A DNA stretch of 64,000 nt from JAVBLD01 sp031553705 (GTDB taxonomy: Bacteria; Bacteroidota; Bacteroidia; Bacteroidales; Marinifilaceae), in assembly GCA_031553705.1 (NCBI GenBank), contig JAVBLD010000001.1, positions 1 to 64,000 of the forward strand. Direction: 5' to 3'. Shown here piece after piece: positions 24,708 to 32,412 of the stretch; the first letter of the stretch is position 1; each line of letters opens with the position of its first letter. Both the position numbers and the translations under genes were made by a program. The notes under the pieces are model-generated. The model ran no database searches, was not told where the DNA came from, and was given only the letters and a program-made list of their open reading frames with translations.

Positions 24708-24744
24708 AGCACGGAGAATTTTATCAAAAAAAATTCTCCATGCT
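24708..24744 (+). terminator. Hairpin between rbr and queH
   Basis: AGCA (24708-24711) and GGAGAATTTT (24713-24722) pair with AAAATTCTCC (24730-24739) and TGCT (24741-24744), with one mismatch. It follows the rbr stop and ends 21 bases before the queH start. There is no clear T tract, so it may attenuate transcription between the genes rather than end it fully. Confidence 0.45.
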
Positions 24745-24765
24745 ATCCCTCAAACCCCTGTTGAC

Positions 24766-25314
24766 ATGTTATTACTTCATACTTGTTGTGCTCCTTGTTC
24801 TACGGCAATTATCGAGTGGTTGCTCGATAACCGGATACGTCCGACATTATTCTTTTTTAACCCGAACATTTATCCGCAAACGGAATACAACATCCGAAAA
24901 TCCGAATGTATCCGTTTTGCAGAATCACAGGGACTGGATATGATAGATGGAGACTACGACCACGACTCCTGGCTACATTGCATTGCCGGCCTGGAGGATG
25001 AACCGGAGCAGGGCAGACGTTGTCTGCAATGCTTCAAAATGCGGCTTTTGGCGACAGCCCAGCTGGCTCATAAACTTGGTTTTAGCCAGATTGCCACTAC
25101 ATTGGCTTCGTCCCGGTGGAAAGATCTTACCCAGATTACCGAAGCAGGACACTGGGCGGCAACACAACTCACCTCTGTTACATTTTGGGATAAAAACTGG
25201 AGAAAGGACGGGTTAAGCGAACGACGGCGGCAACTTTTAGCGGAATACGGATTCTACAACCAGCAATACTGCGGGTGTGAATTCAGTATGAGCAGGCAGA
25301 CGAGAAATCAATAG
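24766..25314 (+). CDS. queH: Epoxyqueuosine reductase QueH
   Basis: A 182-residue QueH (formerly DUF208), the non-cobalamin enzyme that reduces epoxyqueuosine to queuosine in tRNA. It carries the diagnostic cysteines: HTCCAPCS at the start (Cys7, Cys8, Cys11), RCLQCFKMRL, and YCGCEFSM at the end. Such clusters bind an iron-sulfur centre and an adjacent metal. Length is within the usual range (180-230). The start at 24766 is used because the motif begins five residues in. It follows rbr in the same direction. Other queuosine genes are not in the window. Confidence 0.92.
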   Translation: MLLLHTCCAPCSTAIIEWLLDNRIRPTLFFFNPNIYPQTEYNIRKSECIRFAESQGLDMIDGDYDHDSWLHCIAGLEDEPEQGRRCLQCFKMRLLATAQLAHKLGFSQIATTLASSRWKDLTQITEAGHWAATQLTSVTFWDKNWRKDGLSERRRQLLAEYGFYNQQYCGCEFSMSRQTRNQ

Positions 25315-25352
25315 AAAATATTATATTAAATTAAGCAGCCTTGTTATCTTAT

Positions 25353-26303
25353 CTATGATGTGAGTGCTCTCCGGTTTTCAAAAGAATGTAACCGAAATTC
25401 GCAGCCGGATAGGACACATCCTGAACAATACTTTCCGGTACATGGCTCAGTATGAACCGACATGTGTATCCGATCGGCAAACTTAGCCTTGATCACTGAT
25501 TCCAATTTTGAACACGAAGCATTTGCCTTCTGCATATTATAATTCCAAGGTAGTACTAGCTTGCAATCAACAAAATAAAGATTACCGTTTTTTAATATTT
25601 TCACATCATATATATCAATCCAATCGTCTTGCCGCTTAAGCGTCAACTCTTTCATGATGGTCTTCAACAGATCGAAATCCATTTTGTCCATTAAATTATC
25701 TACCATTTTACGCATAATATTGATTCCGGTCATAATAATAACCGTACCGAAGACCATAGCTATAACGCTATCAATCCAAATGATACGTGTCCAGAAAAGC
25801 AACAATAACCCGGCAAGCAATCCCAGTGTAGACCAGGTATCGGATTGCAAATGTCTCCCTCCGGCAATTAACGCCGCCGAATCGTATTTTTTGCCTATGC
25901 GGACACTATAGTAGCCCATTATATAATTAATCAAGCCGGCAATTGCAATAATGACTATTCCTATATCAAGCTGTAATACCAAAAGAGGAGCAAATAACCG
26001 CTTGATTCCTTCAACAACAATCGCTATTCCTGCAGCAAAAATCAGCATACCTTCAATCGAAGCAGAGATCAGTTCCACCTTTCCATGTCCAAACGGGTGA
26101 TCGGTATCCCGCGGTTTAGCTGCAAACCGGATACTATATAAGCTTATCAGCCCCGCCATGACATTCACAATACTTTCTAATGCATCGGATAAAATCCCTA
26201 CAGAATTAGTGATAAAAAACGCCAGAAATTTTCCGATAAGCAATACGACCGAAACGATTATAATCCGTTTCTGCACTCTTATTTTAACAATAGATCCCTC
26301 CAT
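25353..26303 (-). CDS. Cation diffusion facilitator (CDF) transporter
   Basis: A 316-residue CDF family divalent-metal/proton antiporter with about six membrane helices and a cytoplasmic C-terminal domain. Recognisable are GILSDALESIVNV in helix 2, HPFGHGKVE after helix 3, and HLQSDTW in helix 5 with the metal ligands His-xxx-Asp. The second acid of the helix-2 pair is Ser rather than Asp, so the metal site differs from FieF/YiiP. The C-terminus has four cysteines (PCTGKYCSGCVLSGC), a possible extra metal site. The exported metal may be zinc, iron or manganese. It is convergent with queH and divergent from ygbA. Confidence 0.9.
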   Translation of the reverse strand: MEGSIVKIRVQKRIIIVSVVLLIGKFLAFFITNSVGILSDALESIVNVMAGLISLYSIRFAAKPRDTDHPFGHGKVELISASIEGMLIFAAGIAIVVEGIKRLFAPLLVLQLDIGIVIIAIAGLINYIMGYYSVRIGKKYDSAALIAGGRHLQSDTWSTLGLLAGLLLLFWTRIIWIDSVIAMVFGTVIIMTGINIMRKMVDNLMDKMDFDLLKTIMKELTLKRQDDWIDIYDVKILKNGNLYFVDCKLVLPWNYNMQKANASCSKLESVIKAKFADRIHMSVHTEPCTGKYCSGCVLSGCEFRLHSFENRRALTS

Positions 26304-26453
26304 ACAAATTATCTCAGCATTTAAAAGTACGCAATGAACCGGAAAAACGTTTCTTGTCCACTTTGATTTTTGCTGACAAAATAAAATAAGAACTAGCCTT
26401 ACGGTATCCCATTTTTAAACACAAAATCAGGAAGTCATAACAGGAAAAGTTTT

Positions 26454-26461
26454 TAACTTTG
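26454..26461 (+). promoter_or_regulatory. -7 element upstream of the YgbA-like gene
   Basis: TAACTTTG fully matches TAnnTTTG and lies 67 bases before the start at 26528. No TTTG is found at -33. Confidence 0.4.
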
Positions 26462-26527
26462 TCCAAATGATGAGAGTCTCCTTTTTGCCAAGTATAACTA
26501 AAGTAAAAAGGATATTATAAAACAAGC

Positions 26528-26824
26528 ATGGCGGACAAGATTATAAGGCAAAAACGAACGGTAGAGCAAATGATCCGTCTCTACTGCCGGAGAAAGGAAG
26601 GAAACAAGGAGTTGTGCGGCAATTGCCGGAAACTGCTGCAATATACCCATGATCGTCTGGACAATTGCCGGTACGGAAAACAAAAAAGCGCTTGTAAACA
26701 TTGCCCGACTCATTGCTATAAACCGGCTATGCAGGAGAAAATCCGGCAGGTGATGCGATTCTCAGGTCCCCGTATGCTCCTATATGCTCCACATAAAGCG
26801 ATAAAACATTGGTTAAGACTATAG
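26528..26824 (+). CDS. ygbA: Nitrous oxide-stimulated promoter (YgbA) family protein
   Basis: A 98-residue cysteine-rich protein of the YgbA_NO family. In E. coli ygbA belongs to the NsrR regulon and helps recovery from nitric oxide damage. Conserved features are TVEQMIRLYC, the cysteines LCGNCRKLLQYTHDRLDNCRYG (Cys30, Cys33, Cys47), CKHCPTHCY (Cys56, Cys59, Cys63) and the GPRMLLYAPHKAIKHWL end. It is soluble, with no signal peptide. It is followed after 41 bases by a ferredoxin-nitroreductase gene, likely an operon for nitrosative or redox stress. The exact reaction is unknown. Confidence 0.82.
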   Translation: MADKIIRQKRTVEQMIRLYCRRKEGNKELCGNCRKLLQYTHDRLDNCRYGKQKSACKHCPTHCYKPAMQEKIRQVMRFSGPRMLLYAPHKAIKHWLRL

Positions 26825-26865
26825 CGACAAATCCGATTTCTATTCCATCTTAAATATATAATTCT

Positions 26866-27726
26866 ATGGAGATTACATTAAGTATAAATACTGATAGTTG
26901 CATCCGATGCGGAAAATGCGTAAAAGTATGTCCGGCAAATATCTTTGTTCAGGACAAAACGAATCAAACGGTTCAACCGGTCCATATCGATACTTGTATA
27001 GCTTGCGGGCACTGCGTAGCGGTTTGCCCTACAAGTGCAATCATTCATCCGGAATTTCCGCCGGAAAAAGTACATCCGTTTGACTATACAGAACTACCCT
27101 CTCCTGAACAGATGATGCTTCTGTGTAAGGCCAGGAGATCAAACCGGGCATTTTCGGACAGGCCCGTTCCGGAAGAGAATTTCGGTATGATACTTGAAGC
27201 AGCCCACCGTGCGCCCACTGCGAGCAATATGCAACAAGTGGGTTTTACCCTGATAACCGACCCTGAAAAATTACGGATGATCAGCGATTTCACTATCGGT
27301 ATATTTAATTCAAAGCTCAAAACATTACAGAATCCTGTCCTAAAACCCCTATTAAAATATATCGTACCGGATATTTATAAACTCATTCCCTCTTTCGAAC
27401 GCCTGAAACAGGAATATGCGCTTGGAAACGACCTGATATTACGCAGAGCTAAAGCTGCAATCTTTATCCACACTCCACCATCCAGCCGTTTCGGTTGTGA
27501 AGACTCCAACCTCGCCTACCAGAACGGTTCGCTGATGGCGGAATGCCTTGGGGTAAGCCAGTTTTATATGGGCTTCGTATTAGCCGCAACCAAGCAGGAT
27601 AAAAGCAATGGACTCAATAAGATATTAGGTATTAATGGAAAGATCCATTCGGCAATGGCATTGGGTATGCCCTCTTTCCGCTATCCGAACTATATTGACC
27701 GTAAGGACATGGAAATCAACAACTGA
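26866..27726 (+). CDS. Nitroreductase family protein with N-terminal two-[4Fe-4S] ferredoxin domain
   Basis: A 286-residue fusion. The N-terminal 4Fe-4S domain has two CxxCxxCxxxCP motifs (Cys12-15-18-22 and Cys44-47-50-54). The nitroreductase domain follows at about residues 85-286, with FMN-binding hallmarks (RRSNRAFSDRPVP, HRAPTASNMQQVGF, LGVSQFYMGFVLAA). In this fusion the clusters can supply electrons to the flavin directly. It is a common protein in strict anaerobes, usually of unknown substrate. Its close spacing to ygbA suggests shared expression under nitrosative stress. Confidence 0.88.
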   Translation: MEITLSINTDSCIRCGKCVKVCPANIFVQDKTNQTVQPVHIDTCIACGHCVAVCPTSAIIHPEFPPEKVHPFDYTELPSPEQMMLLCKARRSNRAFSDRPVPEENFGMILEAAHRAPTASNMQQVGFTLITDPEKLRMISDFTIGIFNSKLKTLQNPVLKPLLKYIVPDIYKLIPSFERLKQEYALGNDLILRRAKAAIFIHTPPSSRFGCEDSNLAYQNGSLMAECLGVSQFYMGFVLAATKQDKSNGLNKILGINGKIHSAMALGMPSFRYPNYIDRKDMEINN

Positions 27727-27879
27727 AGGACACGATCTCCCAGACTTAAATAAGAGAACAAATATACAGATAACCGTATCAACTTTTACGATAATCAATA
27801 AAATATTGATTATTATTACATTATATGTAAATCTGAAATTACAGATTAAATTTCCAGATCGATATTCCCAGAAATATTC

Positions 27880-27931
27880 TTTATAAAATCTTTATACCAG
27901 GGCCGTTTTTTTTATAAAATCTATATGTTTG
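27880..27931 (+). promoter_or_regulatory. Promoter and direct repeats upstream of kdpA
   Basis: The 12-mer TTTATAAAATCT occurs at 27880-27891 and again at 27911-27922, 31 bases apart (close to three helical turns). TATGTTTG at 27924-27931 matches the -7 consensus and overlaps the end of the second repeat region. I infer a KdpE operator, since the response regulator is encoded in the operon and E. coli KdpE sites also contain TTTATA. No kdpF-like reading frame is found before kdpA. Confidence 0.45.
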
Positions 27932-27971
27932 CCTGCTTACCTTCGTATAACATGAATTTACTAATACAAAC

Positions 27972-29657
27972 ATGGATACAATCAGAACAATATTACCTTT
28001 TATTTTTTTGCTCATTGTACTCGTTCCACTGCTGGGAAACTACATTTACAACGTGTTGGATGAAAAAAAGCATTTCATGCTTCCGTTATTGGGAGCACTG
28101 GAACGGAACATTTATAAGTATGGCTCAATAAACCCCGAACAATCCATGAGTTGGAAAAGGTATTGCCTGGCGCTGCTCATGTTTAGTTTACTGGGATTCG
28201 GAACCCTATTTATCCTTTTGTTGACACAGAAGTGGCTACCGCTCAATCCTCAGCAAGTGGATAATATGAATTGGCACACAGCCTTAAACACCTCGATCAG
28301 TTTTGTAACCAACACCAATTGGCAAAGCTATGCAGGAGAAACCGATTTGAGTTACCTGAGCCAGATGCTTGGCCTGACAGTTCAAAACTTCGTCAGCGCA
28401 GCCACAGGAATAGCCGTTTTTGTTGCATTAGTAAGAGGCATTGTAGGGCAAACAGTCAATCATATCGGTAATTTCTGGGTGGACATGACCCGTGCGACGC
28501 TCTATATTCTCCTGCCATTAGCCATGCTCTGGACAATCTTACTGGTCGGACAGGGAGTAATCCAAAATTTTCACCCATATACCGAAGCCACTACGCTGGA
28601 AGGAGCAACCCAAATAATCCCGCAGGGACCGGTAGCTTCCCAGATTGCCATTAAACAACTAGGAACCAACGGAGGAGGTTTTTTCAATAGCAACAGTGCT
28701 CATCCGTTTGAAAATCCTACACCATTTTCTAATTTTCTTGAATTGTTAGCGATACTGATTATTCCGGCTTCATTGACCTATACTTACGGAAAAATGGTCG
28801 GTTCTCAAAAGCAGGGTTGGGCTATATTCACTGTTATGCTTATTTTCTTCTTTGCCGGATTGGCTATCTCTTTATATTCGGAATCCCGGCCATCCGAACT
28901 TTGGGGCCAACACACTTATATGGAAGGTAAAGAGACTCGTAACGGGATTACCGGCAGTGTACTATGGTCGGTTGCAACCACTGCAGCATCAAGCGGTTCA
29001 ACCAATGCCATGCACGATAGTTTTTCTCCTTTGACAGGAATGATAGCAATGGGAAATATGATGCTCGGAGAGGTTATATTCGGAGGAGTAGGAGCCGGGA
29101 TGTACGGTATGATCATATTCGTTATCCTGACCGTATTTATCGCCGGCTTAATGGTAGGACGGACTCCTGAATTCCTCGGCAAGAAGATCGAAGCCTTCGA
29201 AATCAAAATGTCGGCGCTGGCCGTCCTGGCCCCCGCTATCGTTATCCTGATATTCTCGGCCATTGCCTGTTGCACTCCGGCTGGCCTGTCAGGATTAAAC
29301 AATACCGGTCCGCATGGACTATCCGAAATCCTATATGCTTATAGTTCTGCGGCAGGAAACAACGGAAGCGCATTTGCAGGATTGAATGCCACTACAATTT
29401 TTTACAATATAACAATTGCTACCGGCATGTTAATCGGACGATTCGGAATCATTATTCCGGTATTGGCCATCGCGGGGAATATGTCCAAGAAAAAGATCAC
29501 GCCTTTTTCACAGGGAACTTTCCGGACAGATAACTGGCTTTTTATCTGCCTGCTGATCGCGATCATTCTGATTGTGGGAGGATTGACCTTTTTCCCGGCG
29601 CTCTCCTTAGGGCCTATTTCCGAATATCTCTTATTACAAAACGGTATTTTATTCTGA
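27972..29657 (+). CDS. kdpA: Potassium-transporting ATPase subunit A
   Basis: A 561-residue membrane protein of the superfamily of K+ transporters, the potassium-selective channel part of the high-affinity KdpFABC pump. Ten or so membrane helices are visible, and typical selectivity-loop regions include TNTNWQSYAGE, TNGGGFFNSNSAHPFENPTPFSN and AATTAASSGSTNAMHDS. Length is typical (about 557). It starts the operon kdpA-kdpB-kdpC-kdpD-kdpE. kdpB begins 6 bases after its stop, so they are translated together. A small kdpF was not found. Confidence 0.96.
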   Translation: MDTIRTILPFIFLLIVLVPLLGNYIYNVLDEKKHFMLPLLGALERNIYKYGSINPEQSMSWKRYCLALLMFSLLGFGTLFILLLTQKWLPLNPQQVDNMNWHTALNTSISFVTNTNWQSYAGETDLSYLSQMLGLTVQNFVSAATGIAVFVALVRGIVGQTVNHIGNFWVDMTRATLYILLPLAMLWTILLVGQGVIQNFHPYTEATTLEGATQIIPQGPVASQIAIKQLGTNGGGFFNSNSAHPFENPTPFSNFLELLAILIIPASLTYTYGKMVGSQKQGWAIFTVMLIFFFAGLAISLYSESRPSELWGQHTYMEGKETRNGITGSVLWSVATTAASSGSTNAMHDSFSPLTGMIAMGNMMLGEVIFGGVGAGMYGMIIFVILTVFIAGLMVGRTPEFLGKKIEAFEIKMSALAVLAPAIVILIFSAIACCTPAGLSGLNNTGPHGLSEILYAYSSAAGNNGSAFAGLNATTIFYNITIATGMLIGRFGIIIPVLAIAGNMSKKKITPFSQGTFRTDNWLFICLLIAIILIVGGLTFFPALSLGPISEYLLLQNGILF

Positions 29658-29663
29658 CAAAAC

Positions 29664-31742
29664 ATGAAAACGGTGCCGCAAAATATGTTTCTGAACAGCA
29701 AATTATTTATAGAAGCTGTAAAAGCCTCCTTTATAAAATTAAGTCCCGGTAGTTTGATAAAAAATCCGGTCATATTTATTGTGGCCGGCGGCGCTGTCCT
29801 GACAACCGCTGTTGTCATAATGAATATTACCGAATTTCAATTTTCAGCTTTTAATTTCCACCTTTCGGTTTGGTTATGGATCACAGTCCTGTTTGCCAAC
29901 TTTTCCGAAGCGATTGCCGAAGGAAGGGGAAAAGCGCAGGCCGAAAGCCTAAAAGCCAGCCGATCACAGACAAAAGCCAGGAAAATGACAGGCGGCAAGG
30001 AAGAGATCATCGCTGCCGCCCTCTTAAAAAAAGGCGATATTGTGGTATGTGAATCCGGAGATACGATCCCTTCCGACGGAGAGATCATTGAGGGGATTGC
30101 CAGCGTTGATGAATCGGCCATTACAGGCGAATCCGCTCCGGTAATCCGCGAAAGCGGCGGAGACCGCAATGCCGTGACCGGCGGTACCAAAGTACTTAGT
30201 GACCGCATTATAATCAGAATAACATCCGATCCAGGCAACACGTTTATCGACCGGATGATTTCGCTGGTAGAAAGTGCCAGACGGCAAAAAACACCCAATG
30301 AAATTGCATTGACTATTCTCCTGATTACCTTATCGGTTATTTTCCTGATAGCTGTTGCCACTTTACCCGCTTTTTTCGGTTACAGCTTGAAAATGTCCGG
30401 TCTCCCTCCTTCCGAAAATCTGACATTACCTATTCTGACCGCCCTTTTGGTTTGCCTTATCCCAACCACTATCGGTGGATTATTGAGCGCAATCGGCATC
30501 AGCGGTATGGACCGACTGATGAAACGCAATGTGATTGCTACCAGCGGACGCGCAATCGAGGCTGCCGGTGATGTGGACGTACTGTTATTGGACAAAACAG
30601 GCACTATTACCTTTGGTAACCGCATGGCCAATGAATTTATTCCTGCTGATAACGTGGATGTACGGACTCTGGCAGAGGCCGCACAACTCTCATCCCTCAG
30701 CGACGAAACACCTGAAGGACGGTCGGTAGTTATTCTGGCAAAAGAAAAATATGGTATCCGGGAGCATGATCTGACCGGAATGGACGCCGAATTTATTCCT
30801 TTCACCGCACAAACCCGTATGAGCGGAGTCGACATAAAAATTGCCGGTCAACAACAATATATCCGGAAAGGATCGGTGGAAGCGATCCGTTCGTTCGTAC
30901 AACACAATAACGGCTTTTTTCCAAAACAGACAGAAGAAAAAGCGATGGAACTTGCCCGGCAGGGAGCCACTCCGCTGATCGTTGCGGAAGGCAACCGAAT
31001 ACTAGGTATCATCCACTTGAAGGATGTTGTGAAAGGCGGTATCAAACAACGCTTTGTACAACTGCGCAAAATGGGCATCCGGACCGTTATGATCACTGGC
31101 GACAATCCTCTGACAGCCGCAGCAATCGCTGCAGAAGCCGGTGTAGACGATTTTCTGGCCGAAGCCAAACCGGAAGACAAATTACAACGCATCCGCGAAG
31201 AACAAGCCAATGGTCATCTGGTTGGTATGATTGGTGACGGAACCAATGATGCCCCTGCCCTGGCACAGTCAGATGTGGGAATAGCGATGAACAGCGGTAC
31301 TCAGGCCGCCAGAGAGGCCGGCAATATGGTTGATCTGGACAGTAACCCGACAAAACTGATCGAAGTGGTGGAAATTGGAAAACAACTTTTGATGACACGA
31401 GGTGCATTAACTACATTTAGCATTGCAAATGATGTGGCAAAATATTTTGCCATCATCCCGGCTATTGCTATCGCCCTGTACACCGGCACTTCCGGCACCG
31501 GAGTTTTATCCGTTCTTAACATTATGCAGCTTTCTTCTCCCCAGAACGCTATATTGAGTGCAGTTATCTTCAACGCCTTGATCATTGTTCTATTGGTACC
31601 GTTAGCTCTAAAAGGTGTCAAATACAGGACGGAGCCTGCTTCGGTTTCCCTGATGCGGAATTTGCTCATTTACGGCTTGGGGGGACTTGTTACGCCTTTT
31701 ATAGGCATCAAATTGATTGACTGCATCTTACAATTGCTTTAA
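29664..31742 (+). CDS. kdpB: Potassium-transporting P-type ATPase subunit B
   Basis: A 692-residue P-type ATPase, the energy-coupling subunit of the Kdp pump. The phosphorylation motif is DKTGTIT with Asp310, and the actuator motif is TGES at 154-157 (Ser157 corresponds to the Ser that is inhibited by phosphorylation in E. coli). GDGTNDAPAL is the hinge motif. Membrane segments flank these domains. Length matches the family. The kdpC start lies 10 bases after its stop. Confidence 0.97.
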   Translation: MKTVPQNMFLNSKLFIEAVKASFIKLSPGSLIKNPVIFIVAGGAVLTTAVVIMNITEFQFSAFNFHLSVWLWITVLFANFSEAIAEGRGKAQAESLKASRSQTKARKMTGGKEEIIAAALLKKGDIVVCESGDTIPSDGEIIEGIASVDESAITGESAPVIRESGGDRNAVTGGTKVLSDRIIIRITSDPGNTFIDRMISLVESARRQKTPNEIALTILLITLSVIFLIAVATLPAFFGYSLKMSGLPPSENLTLPILTALLVCLIPTTIGGLLSAIGISGMDRLMKRNVIATSGRAIEAAGDVDVLLLDKTGTITFGNRMANEFIPADNVDVRTLAEAAQLSSLSDETPEGRSVVILAKEKYGIREHDLTGMDAEFIPFTAQTRMSGVDIKIAGQQQYIRKGSVEAIRSFVQHNNGFFPKQTEEKAMELARQGATPLIVAEGNRILGIIHLKDVVKGGIKQRFVQLRKMGIRTVMITGDNPLTAAAIAAEAGVDDFLAEAKPEDKLQRIREEQANGHLVGMIGDGTNDAPALAQSDVGIAMNSGTQAAREAGNMVDLDSNPTKLIEVVEIGKQLLMTRGALTTFSIANDVAKYFAIIPAIAIALYTGTSGTGVLSVLNIMQLSSPQNAILSAVIFNALIIVLLVPLALKGVKYRTEPASVSLMRNLLIYGLGGLVTPFIGIKLIDCILQLL

Positions 31743-31752
31743 AACAAAAAGG

Positions 31753-32346
31753 ATGAAAACACTTTTTATCACAGGACTGAGAATATTAGGGATAATGACA
31801 TTACTATTAGGCATCGTATATCCTTTGCTTATCACCGGAATTACACAGGTATGCTTTCATAAAGAAGCCAACGGTTCGCTCATAAAGGAGAATGGAAAGA
31901 TAGTAGGAAGCTACCTTATCGGACAGCAGTTCGACGACGATGGATATTTTACATCACGTCCGTCGGCAACCGGTTACGGCACGCTGTCTTCAAGTGCCTC
32001 CAACCTTGGATTGACAAGCCGCCGGCTATACGAGACAGCAATGGAAAGGCAACATGTATTTATAACACGCAATAATCTGGCCTCTACCGATTCTATTCCT
32101 TCCGAAATGATATTTGCTTCCGCCAGCGGACTGGACCCCCACATCTCTCTTAAAGCCGCCATGCTCCAAATAAACCGGATTGCCGAAACAAGGAGACTTT
32201 CCGCCCAACAAAAACAACAGTTACAATCACTGGTTCAGGCAATGAGTGAAAAACCGCAATTCAATCTACTCGGTGAATCGAGGGTCAATGTACTGGCTTT
32301 AAATTTACAGTTGAACAAAGACTTTAAACGTGCCGAAACCAAATAA
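31753..32346 (+). CDS. kdpC: Potassium-transporting ATPase subunit C
   Basis: A 197-residue subunit with one N-terminal membrane span (residues about 8-28, ILGIMTLLLGIVYPLLITG) and a periplasmic domain that stabilises the pump. Conserved points include GSYLIGQQFDDDGYFTSRPSATGYGTLSSSASNLG and SASGLDPHISLKAAMLQINRIA. An earlier in-frame ATG at 31717 lies inside kdpB and is not used. Length is typical (about 190). It ends 66 bases before kdpD. Confidence 0.96.
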   Translation: MKTLFITGLRILGIMTLLLGIVYPLLITGITQVCFHKEANGSLIKENGKIVGSYLIGQQFDDDGYFTSRPSATGYGTLSSSASNLGLTSRRLYETAMERQHVFITRNNLASTDSIPSEMIFASASGLDPHISLKAAMLQINRIAETRRLSAQQKQQLQSLVQAMSEKPQFNLLGESRVNVLALNLQLNKDFKRAETK

Positions 32347-32412
32347 AATAACCGAACCTCTGCATAATTTTAGAGTATTAAAAGCAGATTATTAAGTAAA
32401 ACCAAACATATC

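Noticed and set aside
27925..28131. 68-residue frame overlapping the start of kdpA, considered as kdpF
   Set aside because: KdpF is a ~30-residue single-helix peptide; this frame has no such helix and runs across kdpA in another frame.
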